Source: Leuconostoc miyukkimchii (GTDB lineage Bacteria; Bacillota; Bacilli; Lactobacillales; Lactobacillaceae). From it: a stretch of 64,000 bases of DNA. Shown here one piece after another: positions 53,735-62,671 of this stretch. Below the pieces are notes generated by a model. The model was not told where the DNA came from. It saw only the letters and a program-made list of their open reading frames with translations, and did not search any database. The DNA lies in the NCBI RefSeq assembly GCF_019656055.1, contig NZ_BPKY01000001.1, positions 415,545 through 479,544 of the forward strand, in the 5' to 3' direction. Position numbers and translations under genes: made by a program. How positions within the stretch are numbered: the stretch's first letter is position 1; every line of letters begins with the position of its first letter.

Positions 53735-54973
53735 ATGAATGATTTTAAGCAAGGTGATTTGCCAGACGGAAACCGTAAATCTTATTTGTTAAAAAAGCGA
53801 AAAAAACGGAAGCTAACGTATAGTGCTTTGTTAGTCTTTTTACTAGTTTCGATATTACTGATTATTGGTGGGCTGCATTATTATAATAGTGTAAAAAGCT
53901 CTCTTAACCAATCTTATTCAACAACAGGTTTAAAATCAGAAAAAACAGCGAAACAATTGATAACAAATCAAAAACCAATTTCATTCCTCATTTTAGGCAC
54001 AGATGTGGGAACTGATGGTGGGTTTGGTTCTGACCGAAATCGTGCTGATTTAACGGATTCAATGATGGTTGTTACAATAAACCCTAAAAAAAATACGACG
54101 ACACTCATATCAATTCCAAGAGATATTATGACTTCGATATCTGGATTTGAAGGTAGTTTTCCTCAAAAGCTTAATGCAGCATATGCATTTAAAGAAACCT
54201 CGGACAAAAGTGCAACGTTGGGCGATGGCGTAGCGACAACCATGTCGACAATCGAAAAAATGTTTAATATTCCAATTAATTATTTCGCTATGGTTAATAT
54301 GAGTGGTCTTGGTGATATTGTGGATCAAATCGGAGGTGTTTCAGTACAATCACCATTAACTTTTGCCTTTAGCCAAGAAACAGCACACGCAACTGGCAAT
54401 GAGTTATATCAATTTACAGAGAACTCAACATCGTTTGAATATGCTAAAAATGGTGAAGACTTTACTAAATTTAAAAAAATGAATGGCGATGCAGCACTTG
54501 CCTTTGCAAGAATGCGCTATCAAGATCCCCAGGGTGATTATGGTCGAACACAAAGACAACGACTATTATTACAAGGTATTGTGACCAAAATGAAACAAAA
54601 GCCCAGTCAAGTGGTTAATCTTAAATTTATACAATCTGTGACCAAAAATATTGCATCAAATTTGAGAGCTGATGATATGATGGATTTAGGAACCCATTAC
54701 TTATCAGCAACGAAAAATGTTAAATCATATTCTGTTCAAGGCGAGGGTCAATCATATAATGAGGTATCATATCAACGAGTAACAACAATGCAACGACAGG
54801 CGATTACTGATATGATCAGAAAAAGTTTGGACTTGAAGGCTTCTGAAACTGGGTCAGAATTTGGAAGTGATACAACAGAAAATGCTATTGCTCAGGTTGG
54901 GCTTGCCGATAATATGTATCCTGAGTTCAATACAGAGAAAGACTTGAATTTACAAAAATCCGGAGGATATTAG
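53735..54973 (+). CDS. LytR-CpsA-Psr family cell-wall polymer ligase
   Basis: 412 residues. Basic cytoplasmic N-terminus, one membrane helix (about 30-50), then the extracytoplasmic LCP domain with ILGTDVG, DLTDSMMVVTI, SIPRDIM and FARMRYQDPQGDYGRTQRQR split over two conserved arginine segments. LCP enzymes transfer teichoic acids or polysaccharides from undecaprenyl carriers to peptidoglycan. ATG 53735 follows GGGGGAACATTGA. Could attach the glycan made by the XrtG cluster, but that is only a suggestion. Confidence 0.92.
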   Translation: MNDFKQGDLPDGNRKSYLLKKRKKRKLTYSALLVFLLVSILLIIGGLHYYNSVKSSLNQSYSTTGLKSEKTAKQLITNQKPISFLILGTDVGTDGGFGSDRNRADLTDSMMVVTINPKKNTTTLISIPRDIMTSISGFEGSFPQKLNAAYAFKETSDKSATLGDGVATTMSTIEKMFNIPINYFAMVNMSGLGDIVDQIGGVSVQSPLTFAFSQETAHATGNELYQFTENSTSFEYAKNGEDFTKFKKMNGDAALAFARMRYQDPQGDYGRTQRQRLLLQGIVTKMKQKPSQVVNLKFIQSVTKNIASNLRADDMMDLGTHYLSATKNVKSYSVQGEGQSYNEVSYQRVTTMQRQAITDMIRKSLDLKASETGSEFGSDTTENAIAQVGLADNMYPEFNTEKDLNLQKSGGY

Positions 54974-55030
54974 CAAATAGCTCATTCTTCTCAGATTCAT
55001 AAAAATTGAATACAACAAATATTATGAAAT

Positions 55031-55081
55031 AAACCAAAAAAAGATAATCAAACGGAAAATTTGATTATCTTTTTTTGGTTT
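55031..55081. terminator. Bidirectional terminator between LCP and acetolactate decarboxylase genes
   Basis: Perfect 22-base stem with arms 55031-55052 and 55060-55081 and a 7-base loop. A and T runs on both sides serve the convergent genes. Confidence 0.93.
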
Positions 55082-55090
55082 ATAAGCTGA

Positions 55091-55792
55091 TTATCGCTCG
55101 GCTTGTTCAATGGCGGACCGAATATCACCACTATCAGGTTTGTGATCTAAGAAGTCCGAATTATTTACGGGTAAACCAATAATCAGTTGATCAAAAAGCG
55201 CAATTGAACCACCCACGTTGATAGTCTCAAAATCAAGAACGTGCCCTCCAACATTAAAGTCGTCACTGAGAAAGTGTAAATGCCAGCCGTTAGCCATAAT
55301 GCCAGTATACAAGTCGGGAGCGAAATCACCAATTAAAGTTCCTACAATATTCTTATATTCGAAAGTGGGTTGTGTCGCACTAACTGAAACAAAGTTTGGG
55401 TAAGGTTTAGTCTGTTTTGGTGCTACTCTTACTTTTAGATTATTAAATGTACCGTGTAGTTTAATACTTGCTGGTAGGTTTTTAAATTTGTCTGTTTCTG
55501 AACTAATTTGATTAAAATTTAAAGTGTCATAATTTACATTTATTTGATCTTTGGATTCCAAGTGAATAGATATAAATGGTGTTTCTAAATTCAAATTGTC
55601 AACCTTTTTAGTTCGCCCATCAGATGTAGTTTGATAAATATCACCATTCAATACGGTTACTTCACCGTCTAATTGATCCATAGTGCCAATACCAGTGTTA
55701 CCATGTGCCAATATAGATTGAAAAGTAGTCGTACCGTCATAAAGGCCTGCCATAATGAGCTCAAGTGTGCCATGTTGGTATAGTACAGTCAT
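55091..55792 (-). CDS. aldB: Alpha-acetolactate decarboxylase
   Basis: 233 residues. Converts alpha-acetolactate to acetoin, diverting pyruvate and, in leucine/valine-rich conditions, acetolactate. YQHGTLELIMAGLYDG at the N-terminus, and the zinc histidines in GWHLHFLS and GGHVLDF are intact. Preceded on the minus strand by GTAAGGAGTG. It complements the acetoin reductase and butanediol dehydrogenase genes near 42-45 kb. Confidence 0.95.
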   Translation of the reverse strand: MTVLYQHGTLELIMAGLYDGTTTFQSILAHGNTGIGTMDQLDGEVTVLNGDIYQTTSDGRTKKVDNLNLETPFISIHLESKDQINVNYDTLNFNQISSETDKFKNLPASIKLHGTFNNLKVRVAPKQTKPYPNFVSVSATQPTFEYKNIVGTLIGDFAPDLYTGIMANGWHLHFLSDDFNVGGHVLDFETINVGGSIALFDQLIIGLPVNNSDFLDHKPDSGDIRSAIEQAER

Positions 55793-55996
55793 AAAAATAC
55801 ACTCCTTACGTGTGAAAGAAATAAACGCACAAAATACTTACTTTAAGTAAACACTATTTAAATTAAAAATATATTAAATAGTTGCGGTGTATGCCTTAAT
55901 TGATGCGTGCTTTTTCAAAAGTATAAAGTGAATCTGGAAATAATCAATTGTGCTGAGTAATATTCATAATAGATCTAGCAATCATAACGCAATTTA

Positions 55997-56025
55997 TTGT
56001 AAATATTAATAATTACCGGTATAAT
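55997..56025 (+). promoter_or_regulatory. Promoter of the PhzF-family gene
   Basis: TTGTAA (55997-56002), 17-base spacer, TATAAT (56020-56025). Confidence 0.75.
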
Positions 56026-56066
56026 CACTGAAGCAGATAATTCTATGATTAAAGAGGAAAACTGAA

Positions 56067-56918
56067 ATGGTTGAAGTATATGTTGCAAGTGCGTTTAGTA
56101 AAGATAATGCAGGTGGAAATAAAGCAGGAATAGTTTTTGATAGGCCTGATTTGAGTGCAATCCAAAAAATGGCAATTGCTAAAGAATTGGGATATGCCGA
56201 AACAGCTTTTGTGACAGAATCAAGTATAGCTGACTTTCGTATCGAATATTTTACGCCTGCCGAAGAGGTTCCTCTTTGTGGACACGCTACAATAGGCACA
56301 TTTGCAGTTTTAAATTTATTGCAAAAGTTATCTAAAAGTAAGTATACGATAGAGACGAAATCAGGTGTGTTGGCTATAACTGTTGATGCAGATGGTATGG
56401 TGTTCATGGAACAAAAAATACCAACTTTTTTCAATCGACTATCAACAAATGTATTTGATGACTGCCTAGACAGTAGTGCGATTGATGATAAATTACCAAT
56501 ACAAATTGTTTCTACAGGTCTAAGAGATATTATGTTACCAATCAAATCTACTGATAAATTGCAACAATTAAATCCGGATTTTGATGTCATGACAAAATTG
56601 AGTAAAGAACAAAATGTTATTGGTGTTCATGCTTTTACCCTAGAAAAGAATGAGGAACACGTCACTGCAATTTGTAGAAACTTTGCACCACTTTATGACA
56701 TTGATGAAGAGTCAGCAACTGGAACTTCTAACTGTGCATTAGCTTGCTATCTATTTAAGTATGTTGAAAGGAAATCACAATATATTTTTGAGCAAGGATA
56801 TAATTTGAATAATCCGTCACGGATAGTAGTTAATTTAAAAACACACGATGATATCATTGATGCAACTTTTGTGGGCGGTTATGGTTATTTAGCTGAAAAA
56901 AGGTCTTTATCAATTTGA
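56067..56918 (+). CDS. PhzF-family isomerase
   Basis: 283 residues, duplicated diaminopimelate-epimerase-like fold. The catalytic Glu lies in ELGYAETAFV, and PLCGHATIGTFAV and ATGTSNCALACYL are the family motifs in the two halves. Related to the phenazine enzyme PhzF, but phenazine genes are absent and its substrate is unknown. Starts behind AAAGAGGAAAAC. Confidence 0.88.
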   Translation: MVEVYVASAFSKDNAGGNKAGIVFDRPDLSAIQKMAIAKELGYAETAFVTESSIADFRIEYFTPAEEVPLCGHATIGTFAVLNLLQKLSKSKYTIETKSGVLAITVDADGMVFMEQKIPTFFNRLSTNVFDDCLDSSAIDDKLPIQIVSTGLRDIMLPIKSTDKLQQLNPDFDVMTKLSKEQNVIGVHAFTLEKNEEHVTAICRNFAPLYDIDEESATGTSNCALACYLFKYVERKSQYIFEQGYNLNNPSRIVVNLKTHDDIIDATFVGGYGYLAEKRSLSI

Positions 56919-57296
56919 TATCACACACATCACCATAAGAACGATGTCGTAATGAGATATAGCGCTACATCTGGTGTTTTATACTAAAAAAAGCAACATT
57001 GCAACAAGTCAGTGTTAATCAATTGGATCCATTCATAACCAATAAAAACACTCAACTGGTAATCACCACGATAGGCTTTTCATCAATTTTTTCGTGTTCG
57101 TTTGATTTTATTATAAATTTGAAAGAACGATACAACCAATACGTTGTATCGTTCTTTTTTAGAAAATTAATATTGTTAAGTGTAAAAAATAGTGAGAAGA
57201 ATTTTAATTACCTAATACCACGCAAGAAGGCATTTCTCATTTATAGTGATAGAGCGTCTCTGCATTAACTTGGATAGCAATAATAAGGGTGTCAGA
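56919..57296. other. Intergenic region with a terminator
   Basis: 378 bases. The only feature is the hairpin at 57123-57160. An 89-codon open frame across it (56999-57268) has no ribosome-binding site and is not accepted. Confidence 0.5.
57123..57161 (+). terminator. Strong hairpin terminator after the PhzF-family gene
   Basis: 13-base arms 57123-57135 (AAGAACGATACAA) and 57144-57156, 8-base loop, T run. Confidence 0.9.
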
Positions 57297-57809
57297 TCAG
57301 ATTTTTCTGGACATCAACAAATCTGTTTGAGCATCAGAACCTAAATTAAAGGTATGCTCACCAGCAACTTCGAAACCTAGATGCGTATAAAATAATTTAG
57401 CATTTTCATTAAATTCCCAGACTCCTAGCCATATTTGTCTTTTATTTAGTTCCGAAGCCTTCTTGAGAGCCAAGTTAAACATTTGGCGGCCTAATCCTTT
57501 TTTCTGATGGTGTTTCTGAATATATATGCGCTCAATTTCTAGAGCATTATCAAAATCATCCTCAGACTGTGCACTATCAATATTTAACTTTAAATAAGAC
57601 ATTTTTTCATTATCATCATCATAAAAAATGTAAAAAGTAGAATCGGTGTTTTCAATTTCTTTTGTCAACTTATCAATTGAATAACTTTCTTCTAGATATT
57701 GATTTAAGTCATTTATATCACTTTGACTACTATATGTGGCTGTAAATGTTTCAATACTGATTTCTTGTAACTCTTTTGCGTCGGATGTTGTTAATTGTTT
57801 GATTTTCAT
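57297..57809 (-). CDS. GNAT-family N-acetyltransferase
   Basis: 170 residues from ATG 57809, preceded on the minus strand by GAAGGAA; an upstream in-frame ATG would add 18 atypical residues. Acetyl-CoA-binding motif A reads IYIQKHHQKKGLGRQM, followed by GVWEFNENAKLFYTHLGF (motif B). Resembles spermine/spermidine or PaiA-type acetyltransferases. Substrate unknown. Confidence 0.88.
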   Translation of the reverse strand: MKIKQLTTSDAKELQEISIETFTATYSSQSDINDLNQYLEESYSIDKLTKEIENTDSTFYIFYDDDNEKMSYLKLNIDSAQSEDDFDNALEIERIYIQKHHQKKGLGRQMFNLALKKASELNKRQIWLGVWEFNENAKLFYTHLGFEVAGEHTFNLGSDAQTDLLMSRKI

Positions 57810-57966
57810 AAGTCTATTTCCTTCAATTTTAATTAGTTTTTTTAAATAATGTCTGAAGTGCATCGTAAATATTTATGTATAAAAATACATTTTATCACAA
57901 GAAATATATGCATTCAATCCTTTTAAGAAAGGAAACTCGATATGATAACGATTAATCATCAATAAG

Positions 57967-58079
57967 ATGAACGCCATGCCTACGTGTATAGCCTTACAAG
58001 ATAAGAGTCTAGTAAGAAATATAAAACGATGCAAAGGTATCGTCGTGCGTATGAAAAACAGAAATTAAAACAAAACTAA
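57967..58079 (+). pseudogene. Decayed copy of a small basic plasmid-type ORF
   Basis: Starts MNAMPTCIALQDKS, parallel to the intact 39-residue ORF at 63812. A deletion of about 16 bases near 58010 shifts the frame; the second half then reads YKTMQRYRRAYEKQKLKQN in the other frame. Evidence that this whole region holds duplicated mobile DNA. Confidence 0.65.
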
Positions 58080-58130
58080 TCTTCATCAGTATTCAATGAA
58101 TTAATTCTTTAAGCTTGACTTTTTCATCAT

Positions 58131-58166
58131 GTAATATATACATTACTTAAGTAATGTATATATTAC
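58131..58166. promoter_or_regulatory. 36-base perfect palindrome over the HTH-gene promoter
   Basis: Arm 58131-58148 (GTAATATATACATTACTT) is the exact reverse complement of 58149-58166. It contains nested half-sites TACATTAC/GTAATGTA. TTGACT (58115-58120) lies before it and TATACA (58137-58142, 16-base spacer) inside it, so a bound regulator would block the promoter. Confidence 0.85.
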
Positions 58167-58183
58167 TTAAAAGGATATTTGTG

Positions 58184-58408
58184 ATGCCTACGAATAATGT
58201 CAAAAAATTTAGAGTTGAAGCTGGAATATCTCAAAGAGATCTATCGTATATTGCTGGTGTTACTCGTCAAACAATGAGTCTAATTGAGAAAAGTGAGTAT
58301 AACCCAACAATAAGTCTTTGTTTGAGAATTTGTTATGGACTGAATAAGACGCTTGATGAAGTTTTTTGGTTAAAACAGGGGGATTTTGAAAATGAAAAAA
58401 GTCGTTGA
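58184..58408 (+). CDS. XRE-type helix-turn-helix regulator (module 1)
   Basis: 74 residues from ATG 58184 behind AAAAGGATATTTGTG. Nearly all helix-turn-helix: RVEAGISQRDLSYIAGVTRQ then TMSLIEKSEYNPTISL. The type is the short YozG/PsrA-like repressor paired with a small membrane protein. It likely binds the adjacent 36-base palindrome and controls its own operon. Confidence 0.88.
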   Translation: MPTNNVKKFRVEAGISQRDLSYIAGVTRQTMSLIEKSEYNPTISLCLRICYGLNKTLDEVFWLKQGDFENEKSR

Positions 58409-58799
58409 TGAACGTTTAAAGTTACAATTAATAAAAAATTTTAAAATAGCCTTTCTCGTTGAGAATGCCGTTATTATATTAATGTTAATTTATCAAAGCT
58501 TTACAAATATTGATAAAGCAATTAGTAGCAGTAATCCTATTTGGACTGCGTTCATCGTTGCTACAATGACACTATCACTTCTATCAGTCAATGTCACTGC
58601 AAGCATTGAAGATAAGCCCAAAAGGTCAAACTTAAAACTATTGTCTTATTTCGTGCTTATATTTTTTATCGGCAGTTTATTCTTTATGGTTTCAATGCCA
58701 AAAAATATTTTACTGGCTTTGCTTTGTGGGACAGTAATTGCGGTAATTGTATCTGGTCTTTTAATTTATGAAAACCATTACCGATACCGAGATAATTAA
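58392..58799 (+). CDS. Small membrane protein paired with the HTH regulator (module 1)
   Basis: 135 residues from ATG 58392, overlapping the regulator gene by 17 bases, behind AGGGGGATTTT. Four predicted membrane helices (about 20-37, 50-68, 80-97, 103-122) and a basic start. It is the usual partner of this HTH type; such pairs may sense the membrane or a peptide. Function unknown. A similar module lies at 63126-63708. Confidence 0.8.
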   Translation: MKKVVDERLKLQLIKNFKIAFLVENAVIILMLIYQSFTNIDKAISSSNPIWTAFIVATMTLSLLSVNVTASIEDKPKRSNLKLLSYFVLIFFIGSLFFMVSMPKNILLALLCGTVIAVIVSGLLIYENHYRYRDN

Positions 58800-59350
58800 A
58801 TATTACCAATCGCTTTGCTTTTCAAATCTATACACCATAAAACAGCGCATACGTAAAAATGGCGTTGTTGTTTCAACTAAATCATCAAAAGAATTACATA
58901 ACTTGTTCATCAAGCAGTTGTTAATTACCAATCTAATCATTTAATCAAAACATTTTAAAAATACCTTTGAATAGCTATTGTTTAAGGTTTTTTTATTTGC
59001 GCTCAATCGAGAAATTAATGACCGACTAACGTTTAGTGATCCCGCCTATCAAGCGGCCATGTCTAATCTAAATGACTCGGACGTGAATGGGGATTCTATC
59101 TTATTATTGGTATACAATGACCTAGTGCAGATAGTTTACCAATGGCAATACGTAACCAGCTGAACATGCGTATTAACATGGGTTTACCGACACAAAAATT
59201 GAAAAAATGATGTTCCCTGATAATGAAAAAACAGTTACGCCCTTTGTCCTCTAGTTTGAAAGGATGGGGCTTTATTAAGATTGGGGATAGTCAAGTAAGG
59301 GATTTTTGACAATCAAGTTATATATATTAGTTTATTTATTCAAAAACTAA
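58800..59350. other. Decayed plasmid- or phage-type DNA
   Basis: 550 bases with broken coding sequence. A 61-codon frame at 58978-59163 includes NREINDRLTFSDPAYQAAMS; a shifted frame then reads MAIRNQLNMRINMGLPTQKL near 59143-59207. GC content is locally higher than in the neighbours. I read this as a frameshifted remnant of a mobile-element protein that I cannot name. Confidence 0.45.
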
Positions 59351-59803
59351 TTATTTTTTTACAGGGTACACAACGTGAAAATTTTCAAGAACCATTTTAG
59401 CATTTTGCTCTTTAAACACAAGTCCTTCTAATTGGTATTCGTTGACAAAAAAATCATTATGAACATTACGCCAGTATTCTAAGCTTCGATCGCCTTCGCC
59501 TTCAAGATAAGCATGCTTGTCGCTAATGTCTAGGTAGTTTTTAATCTCAACGTTATCATTTTGTATGATACAAATGGCTTGATTTTTACTATCTAATACC
59601 ACATCATATGCACCAAGCTGTGGTAAAGGTTCATTTTTTTCGTATAAGTCTAGTGAACTTGTGGTTGCTGTTTTTTTACCGCTTATAACTAAATCTGCCA
59701 ATTCATCGGCAAATACACCAAATTGAAAAGCTGATTGCATTTTTGCATCGTAGGGCACAATATTAGTTTCTTTTGCTTTATTAAAAAGCGCATCTGGTGT
59801 CAT
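59351..59803 (-). CDS. ASCH-domain protein
   Basis: 150 residues. FGVFADELADLVISGKKTATTS carries the GxKxxT signature of ASCH domains (cited around residues 28-48), followed by AYDVVLDSKNQAICII and EGEGDRSLEYWRNVH. ASCH proteins have a PUA-like fold and are thought to bind RNA or modified nucleosides; some hydrolyse N4-acetylcytidine. Single gene, start preceded on the minus strand by AACGAGGAATC. Confidence 0.88.
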   Translation of the reverse strand: MTPDALFNKAKETNIVPYDAKMQSAFQFGVFADELADLVISGKKTATTSSLDLYEKNEPLPQLGAYDVVLDSKNQAICIIQNDNVEIKNYLDISDKHAYLEGEGDRSLEYWRNVHNDFFVNEYQLEGLVFKEQNAKMVLENFHVVYPVKK

Positions 59804-60171
59804 TTTTGATTCCTCGTTCTTTAGAAATTATCTAATACCTAATTGTATCATTATAAAATTTTTGTTTAGGAAAAAATTTTAAATATTGTGTAAGTAGCAA
59901 ATTGGCCTAAAATTAGTTGACTTGTGAAATTTAAAAAGTGATGTCATGAAATAGTCGTTTTAAGGACTTTGTGAAAGGTTTTGAAAATGACCTGTTTTTT
60001 TGTACCTGTAAATGTTGATATAGTATTACTTCGTATATCAACATTTAGGTTAACTTGGATTGGTATGGTCGAAATCTGTATCAAATTAATTGTTAAAACA
60101 ATATTTGTAATTCTTATAAATCTTTATTATGCTGTTTATAATATGTTTTTACTTCAAAAAGGGGTTAACTA
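59804..60171. other. Intergenic region with an inverted repeat
   Basis: 368 bases. A perfect 14-base inverted repeat lies at 60009-60022 and 60034-60047 (TAAATGTTGATATA, 11-base loop) with no T run, perhaps an operator or RNA structure. A 63-codon frame (59981-60172) lacks gene features. Confidence 0.45.
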
Positions 60172-60627
60172 ATGGAAAAATGGTATGACAATAGAATAAA
60201 ATCTGCACTCAATGGAACAAATCCGATGGTTATGAAAGAAATGTCGGGAGGGTTTGCTGTATTTGGTGATGTTCAATTTTTGCCGGGTTACTCAATTCTT
60301 CTGCCTAAGAAAGATGTTTCATCTTTGAACGATTTAAATATTGATGAAAGAACTTTGTTTTTAAGAGACATGAGCATCTTAGGCGATGCTATTTCTTTGG
60401 CTTGCCAGCCAACTAGAATTAATTACGATATATTAGGAAATACGGACAATTTTTTACATGCGCATGTTTTTCCAAGATATTTAACAGAATCATCTGACAG
60501 ACTAAAAATGCCAGTTTGGTTGTATGATTCAGGGTATTGGTCAGATCCAAAATATCAATATAGCCCTGAACAACATGATATTTTAAGAAATAAAATTACA
60601 AATTATCTTAATAAAATAAATTTCTAA
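60172..60627 (+). CDS. HIT-like nucleotide hydrolase/transferase
   Basis: 151 residues behind AAAAAGGGGTTAAC. Histidine-triad type core: LLPKKDVSSLNDL in the front half and NFLHAHVFPRY, where HAHVFP replaces the classical HxHxH. DILGNTDNFLHAH keeps the Asn/Asp seen in Ap4A-hydrolase-like proteins. It probably hydrolyses a dinucleotide or nucleoside phosphate. Followed by a terminator. Confidence 0.78.
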   Translation: MEKWYDNRIKSALNGTNPMVMKEMSGGFAVFGDVQFLPGYSILLPKKDVSSLNDLNIDERTLFLRDMSILGDAISLACQPTRINYDILGNTDNFLHAHVFPRYLTESSDRLKMPVWLYDSGYWSDPKYQYSPEQHDILRNKITNYLNKINF

Positions 60628-60630
60628 AGG

Positions 60631-60660
60631 ACGACACAATTTAAATTTTGTGTCGTTTTT
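60631..60660 (+). terminator. Terminator after the HIT-like gene
   Basis: ACGACACAA (60631-60639) pairs with TTGTGTCGT (60648-60656), then T residues. Confidence 0.88.
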
Positions 60661-60705
60661 ACATCGACATACCTAAATGTAACATTTTGAGAAAGGAAAG
60701 CCGAC

Positions 60706-60990
60706 ATGATGAAGATTAACAATGAGCCAACAACTTATACACCTATATTTCTAGGGACAACACAACATAGTTTACGGTTATTGTTGCAAATACTTATCAT
60801 GGTTGGTATGAAATTGAATGATGAAATTATTGAAGCAATCAATACAGTGGAGTTATCGGCTGAACACGAAAAACTGGTTATGGCAACTACTAAGAATGCG
60901 ATTACACAGGCAAGTAAGCAGTTAAATATCAACTTTGAAAAGCCGATTAAAAAATACAACGAAGATGATGAACAAGGAAAGGGGGCATGA
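60706..60990 (+). CDS. Small plasmid-type protein of unknown function
   Basis: 94 residues behind GAAAGGAAAGC, starting with two ATG codons (60706 and 60709). A helical, charged protein with one hydrophobic patch (LLLQILIMVGM, about 26-36). I do not recognise a defined domain. The ATGA overlap with the next ORF and the company of other short ORFs are typical of lactic acid bacterial plasmids. Confidence 0.65.
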   Translation: MMKINNEPTTYTPIFLGTTQHSLRLLLQILIMVGMKLNDEIIEAINTVELSAEHEKLVMATTKNAITQASKQLNINFEKPIKKYNEDDEQGKGA

Positions 60991-61190
60991 CAAAGTATAA
61001 AGCAGTTGGTTGGCATTCACAAAATGAGTATATGACGGGTAATACCCTGGCAGATGTGATGCGTAAATTACAAAAAGAGTACCCAGCACCTAGACGTACT
61101 TCTAGGGGTTTGAGTACCCAAAAAATCTATAGTAAGCCATTACGAATTATTGATGTAAGTGGTAAAGTTATGCTATTTATCATCAACTAA
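60987..61190 (+). CDS. Small basic plasmid-type protein
   Basis: 67 residues, start overlapping the previous gene by four bases (ATGA) behind AAAGGGGGC. Basic and Arg-rich in the middle (PAPRRTSRG). Unrecognised. It runs into the tail of the convergent MerR gene by 18 bases. Confidence 0.6.
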   Translation: MTKYKAVGWHSQNEYMTGNTLADVMRKLQKEYPAPRRTSRGLSTQKIYSKPLRIIDVSGKVMLFIIN

Positions 61191-61559
61191 TTTTTTTTCT
61201 GTATCTCTCATGTGTCCATAGTAATTTTTGACCTTATCTCGTAAATAATCACGAGCAGTTACAAGGCTGTTTATTTTTTCGTCCATTTCATCTGCTGCAT
61301 CAATTAACATAGCTTTTCGTGCTGGTATTGTTGCATCATCATCTTCATAGATGAAATCAATATACTGTTTTAATGCTTCAATACTCATACCAGCAGTACG
61401 CATTACTTTTGCAAAATGTAACTGATTGATGCTTCTATCATCGAAGTCTCGAATACCATTTTCTAGTCTTGGGACTGACCCAATAATACCAATGCGTTCG
61501 TAATATCTTATGGTATCAGCAGTTAATCCTGTTATTTGAACAGCTTTTTTAATATGCAT
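61173..61559 (-). CDS. MerR-family regulator (second locus)
   Basis: 128 residues from ATG 61559, preceded on the minus strand by GTGAGG. HTH with KKAVQITGLTADTIRYYERIG, then GIRDFDDRSINQLHFAK and a coiled-coil C-terminus; resembles the AdhR-like group. It is the second gene of an operon with an aldo/keto reductase, whose promoter at 62537-62567 has the 19-base spacer it should act on. A GTG at 61574 is an alternative start. Confidence 0.9.
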   Translation of the reverse strand: MHIKKAVQITGLTADTIRYYERIGIIGSVPRLENGIRDFDDRSINQLHFAKVMRTAGMSIEALKQYIDFIYEDDDATIPARKAMLIDAADEMDEKINSLVTARDYLRDKVKNYYGHMRDTEKKLVDDK

Positions 61560-61573
61560 ATAGTAAAACCTCA

Positions 61574-62452
61574 CTATTCTGCGGTAACATCATAACTAAT
61601 CTCACGATTTGCCATCCATTTAATCATGTCAGGGTCGGCATGGTCGAAAAATTGACTAATATTAGTGTCCAATGAAGCGATCTTTTCCATTTCCTTATCG
61701 GTTAACTCAAAATCGAACACATTTAGATTTTGAGCCATACGTTCTGGCTTAACTGACTTAGCTACAACAACAATATTCCTTTGTGTCAACCAACGTAATA
61801 CAACTTGAGCAATTGATTTGTTGTATTTGTCACCAATTTCTTTCAATATTTCATTTGAAAACAAGCCATTTTTTCCTTCTGCAAATGGTGCCCAAGCTTC
61901 AGTTTGGACACCATAATCTGAGAAGTAAGCAACATCTTTTTTATTCTGTTGGAATGGATTAACTTCAATCTGATTTAGCATTGGTTTAATTTCAGAGAAT
62001 TCTGCTAAATTTGTTAATTGCCCAATATCAAAGTTAGAAACTCCGATGGCTTTTAATTGTCCTGTTCTGTATGCTTCTTCCATTGCACGCCATGCAGCAA
62101 AAACATCGTTATAGGGCTGGTGAATTAAGTAGAGATCCAAATATTCCAAGTTCAAGCGTTCTAGTGATGCTAAAATTGCCGATGCAGCTTTATCAGCTGA
62201 AACATCTTGAACCCACATCTTTGAAGTAACGAATAGTTCCTCACGTGTCACTAAACCTTCTTCAATAGCTGTAGAAATCCCTTCACCAACTTCACGTTCG
62301 TTGCCATAACTTGCTGCAGTATCAATCAAACGATAGCCAGTTTTGATAGCATCAATCACAGCTTGTTTGGCTGCACCTTTTTCTTGTACTTGAAAAACAC
62401 CAAATCCTAGTACAGGCATTTTAGTATTGTTTGTTAATTTTGTATATTCCAT
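61574..62452 (-). CDS. Aldo/keto reductase under MerR control
   Basis: 292 residues. Catalytic Asp and Tyr in DTAASYGNEREVG, Lys in VTSKMWV and His in LIHQPYND; GVSNFD and VVAKSVKPERM for the cofactor. NADPH-dependent reduction of aldehydes or 2-keto compounds. Leads an operon with a MerR regulator, so probably induced by carbonyl or electrophile stress. A second redox locus of the same design lies at 22.8-24.5 kb. Confidence 0.92.
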   Translation of the reverse strand: MEYTKLTNNTKMPVLGFGVFQVQEKGAAKQAVIDAIKTGYRLIDTAASYGNEREVGEGISTAIEEGLVTREELFVTSKMWVQDVSADKAASAILASLERLNLEYLDLYLIHQPYNDVFAAWRAMEEAYRTGQLKAIGVSNFDIGQLTNLAEFSEIKPMLNQIEVNPFQQNKKDVAYFSDYGVQTEAWAPFAEGKNGLFSNEILKEIGDKYNKSIAQVVLRWLTQRNIVVVAKSVKPERMAQNLNVFDFELTDKEMEKIASLDTNISQFFDHADPDMIKWMANREISYDVTAE

Positions 62453-62536
62453 AGTTAGTTACTCTATATTGGATTGTATGCATAATGATTTAATGCAAAC
62501 AATCTAACATTGTTTCCTTTCTTTATTAATAAATAT

Positions 62537-62567
62537 AGCATAAACCTTTGAGTGTACTCCAAGTCAA
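62537..62567 (-). promoter_or_regulatory. MerR-type promoter of the aldo/keto reductase operon
   Basis: On the minus strand TTGACT (62567-62562), a 19-base spacer and TATGCT (62542-62537). The spacer contains TTGGAGTACACTCAAA, the classical MerR operator form. Boxes and half-sites closely match the SDR promoter at 23634-23664. Confidence 0.9.
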
Positions 62568-62671
62568 TACTAATTAAACTGTTTTTGAGATTTTTATTTT
62601 TAACAAAAAATTTGTCTTCTTTATTGTTACTTTTTATATTTTGATTCTATTACGAAAGAGAGAAATGAATT

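Noticed and set aside
56999..57268. 89-codon open frame after the PhzF-family gene
   Set aside because: It runs straight through a strong terminator hairpin and has no ribosome-binding site.
59981..60172. 63-codon hydrophobic frame before the HIT-like gene
   Set aside because: No ribosome-binding site, and it contains a perfect inverted repeat; its hydrophobicity follows from T-rich codons.
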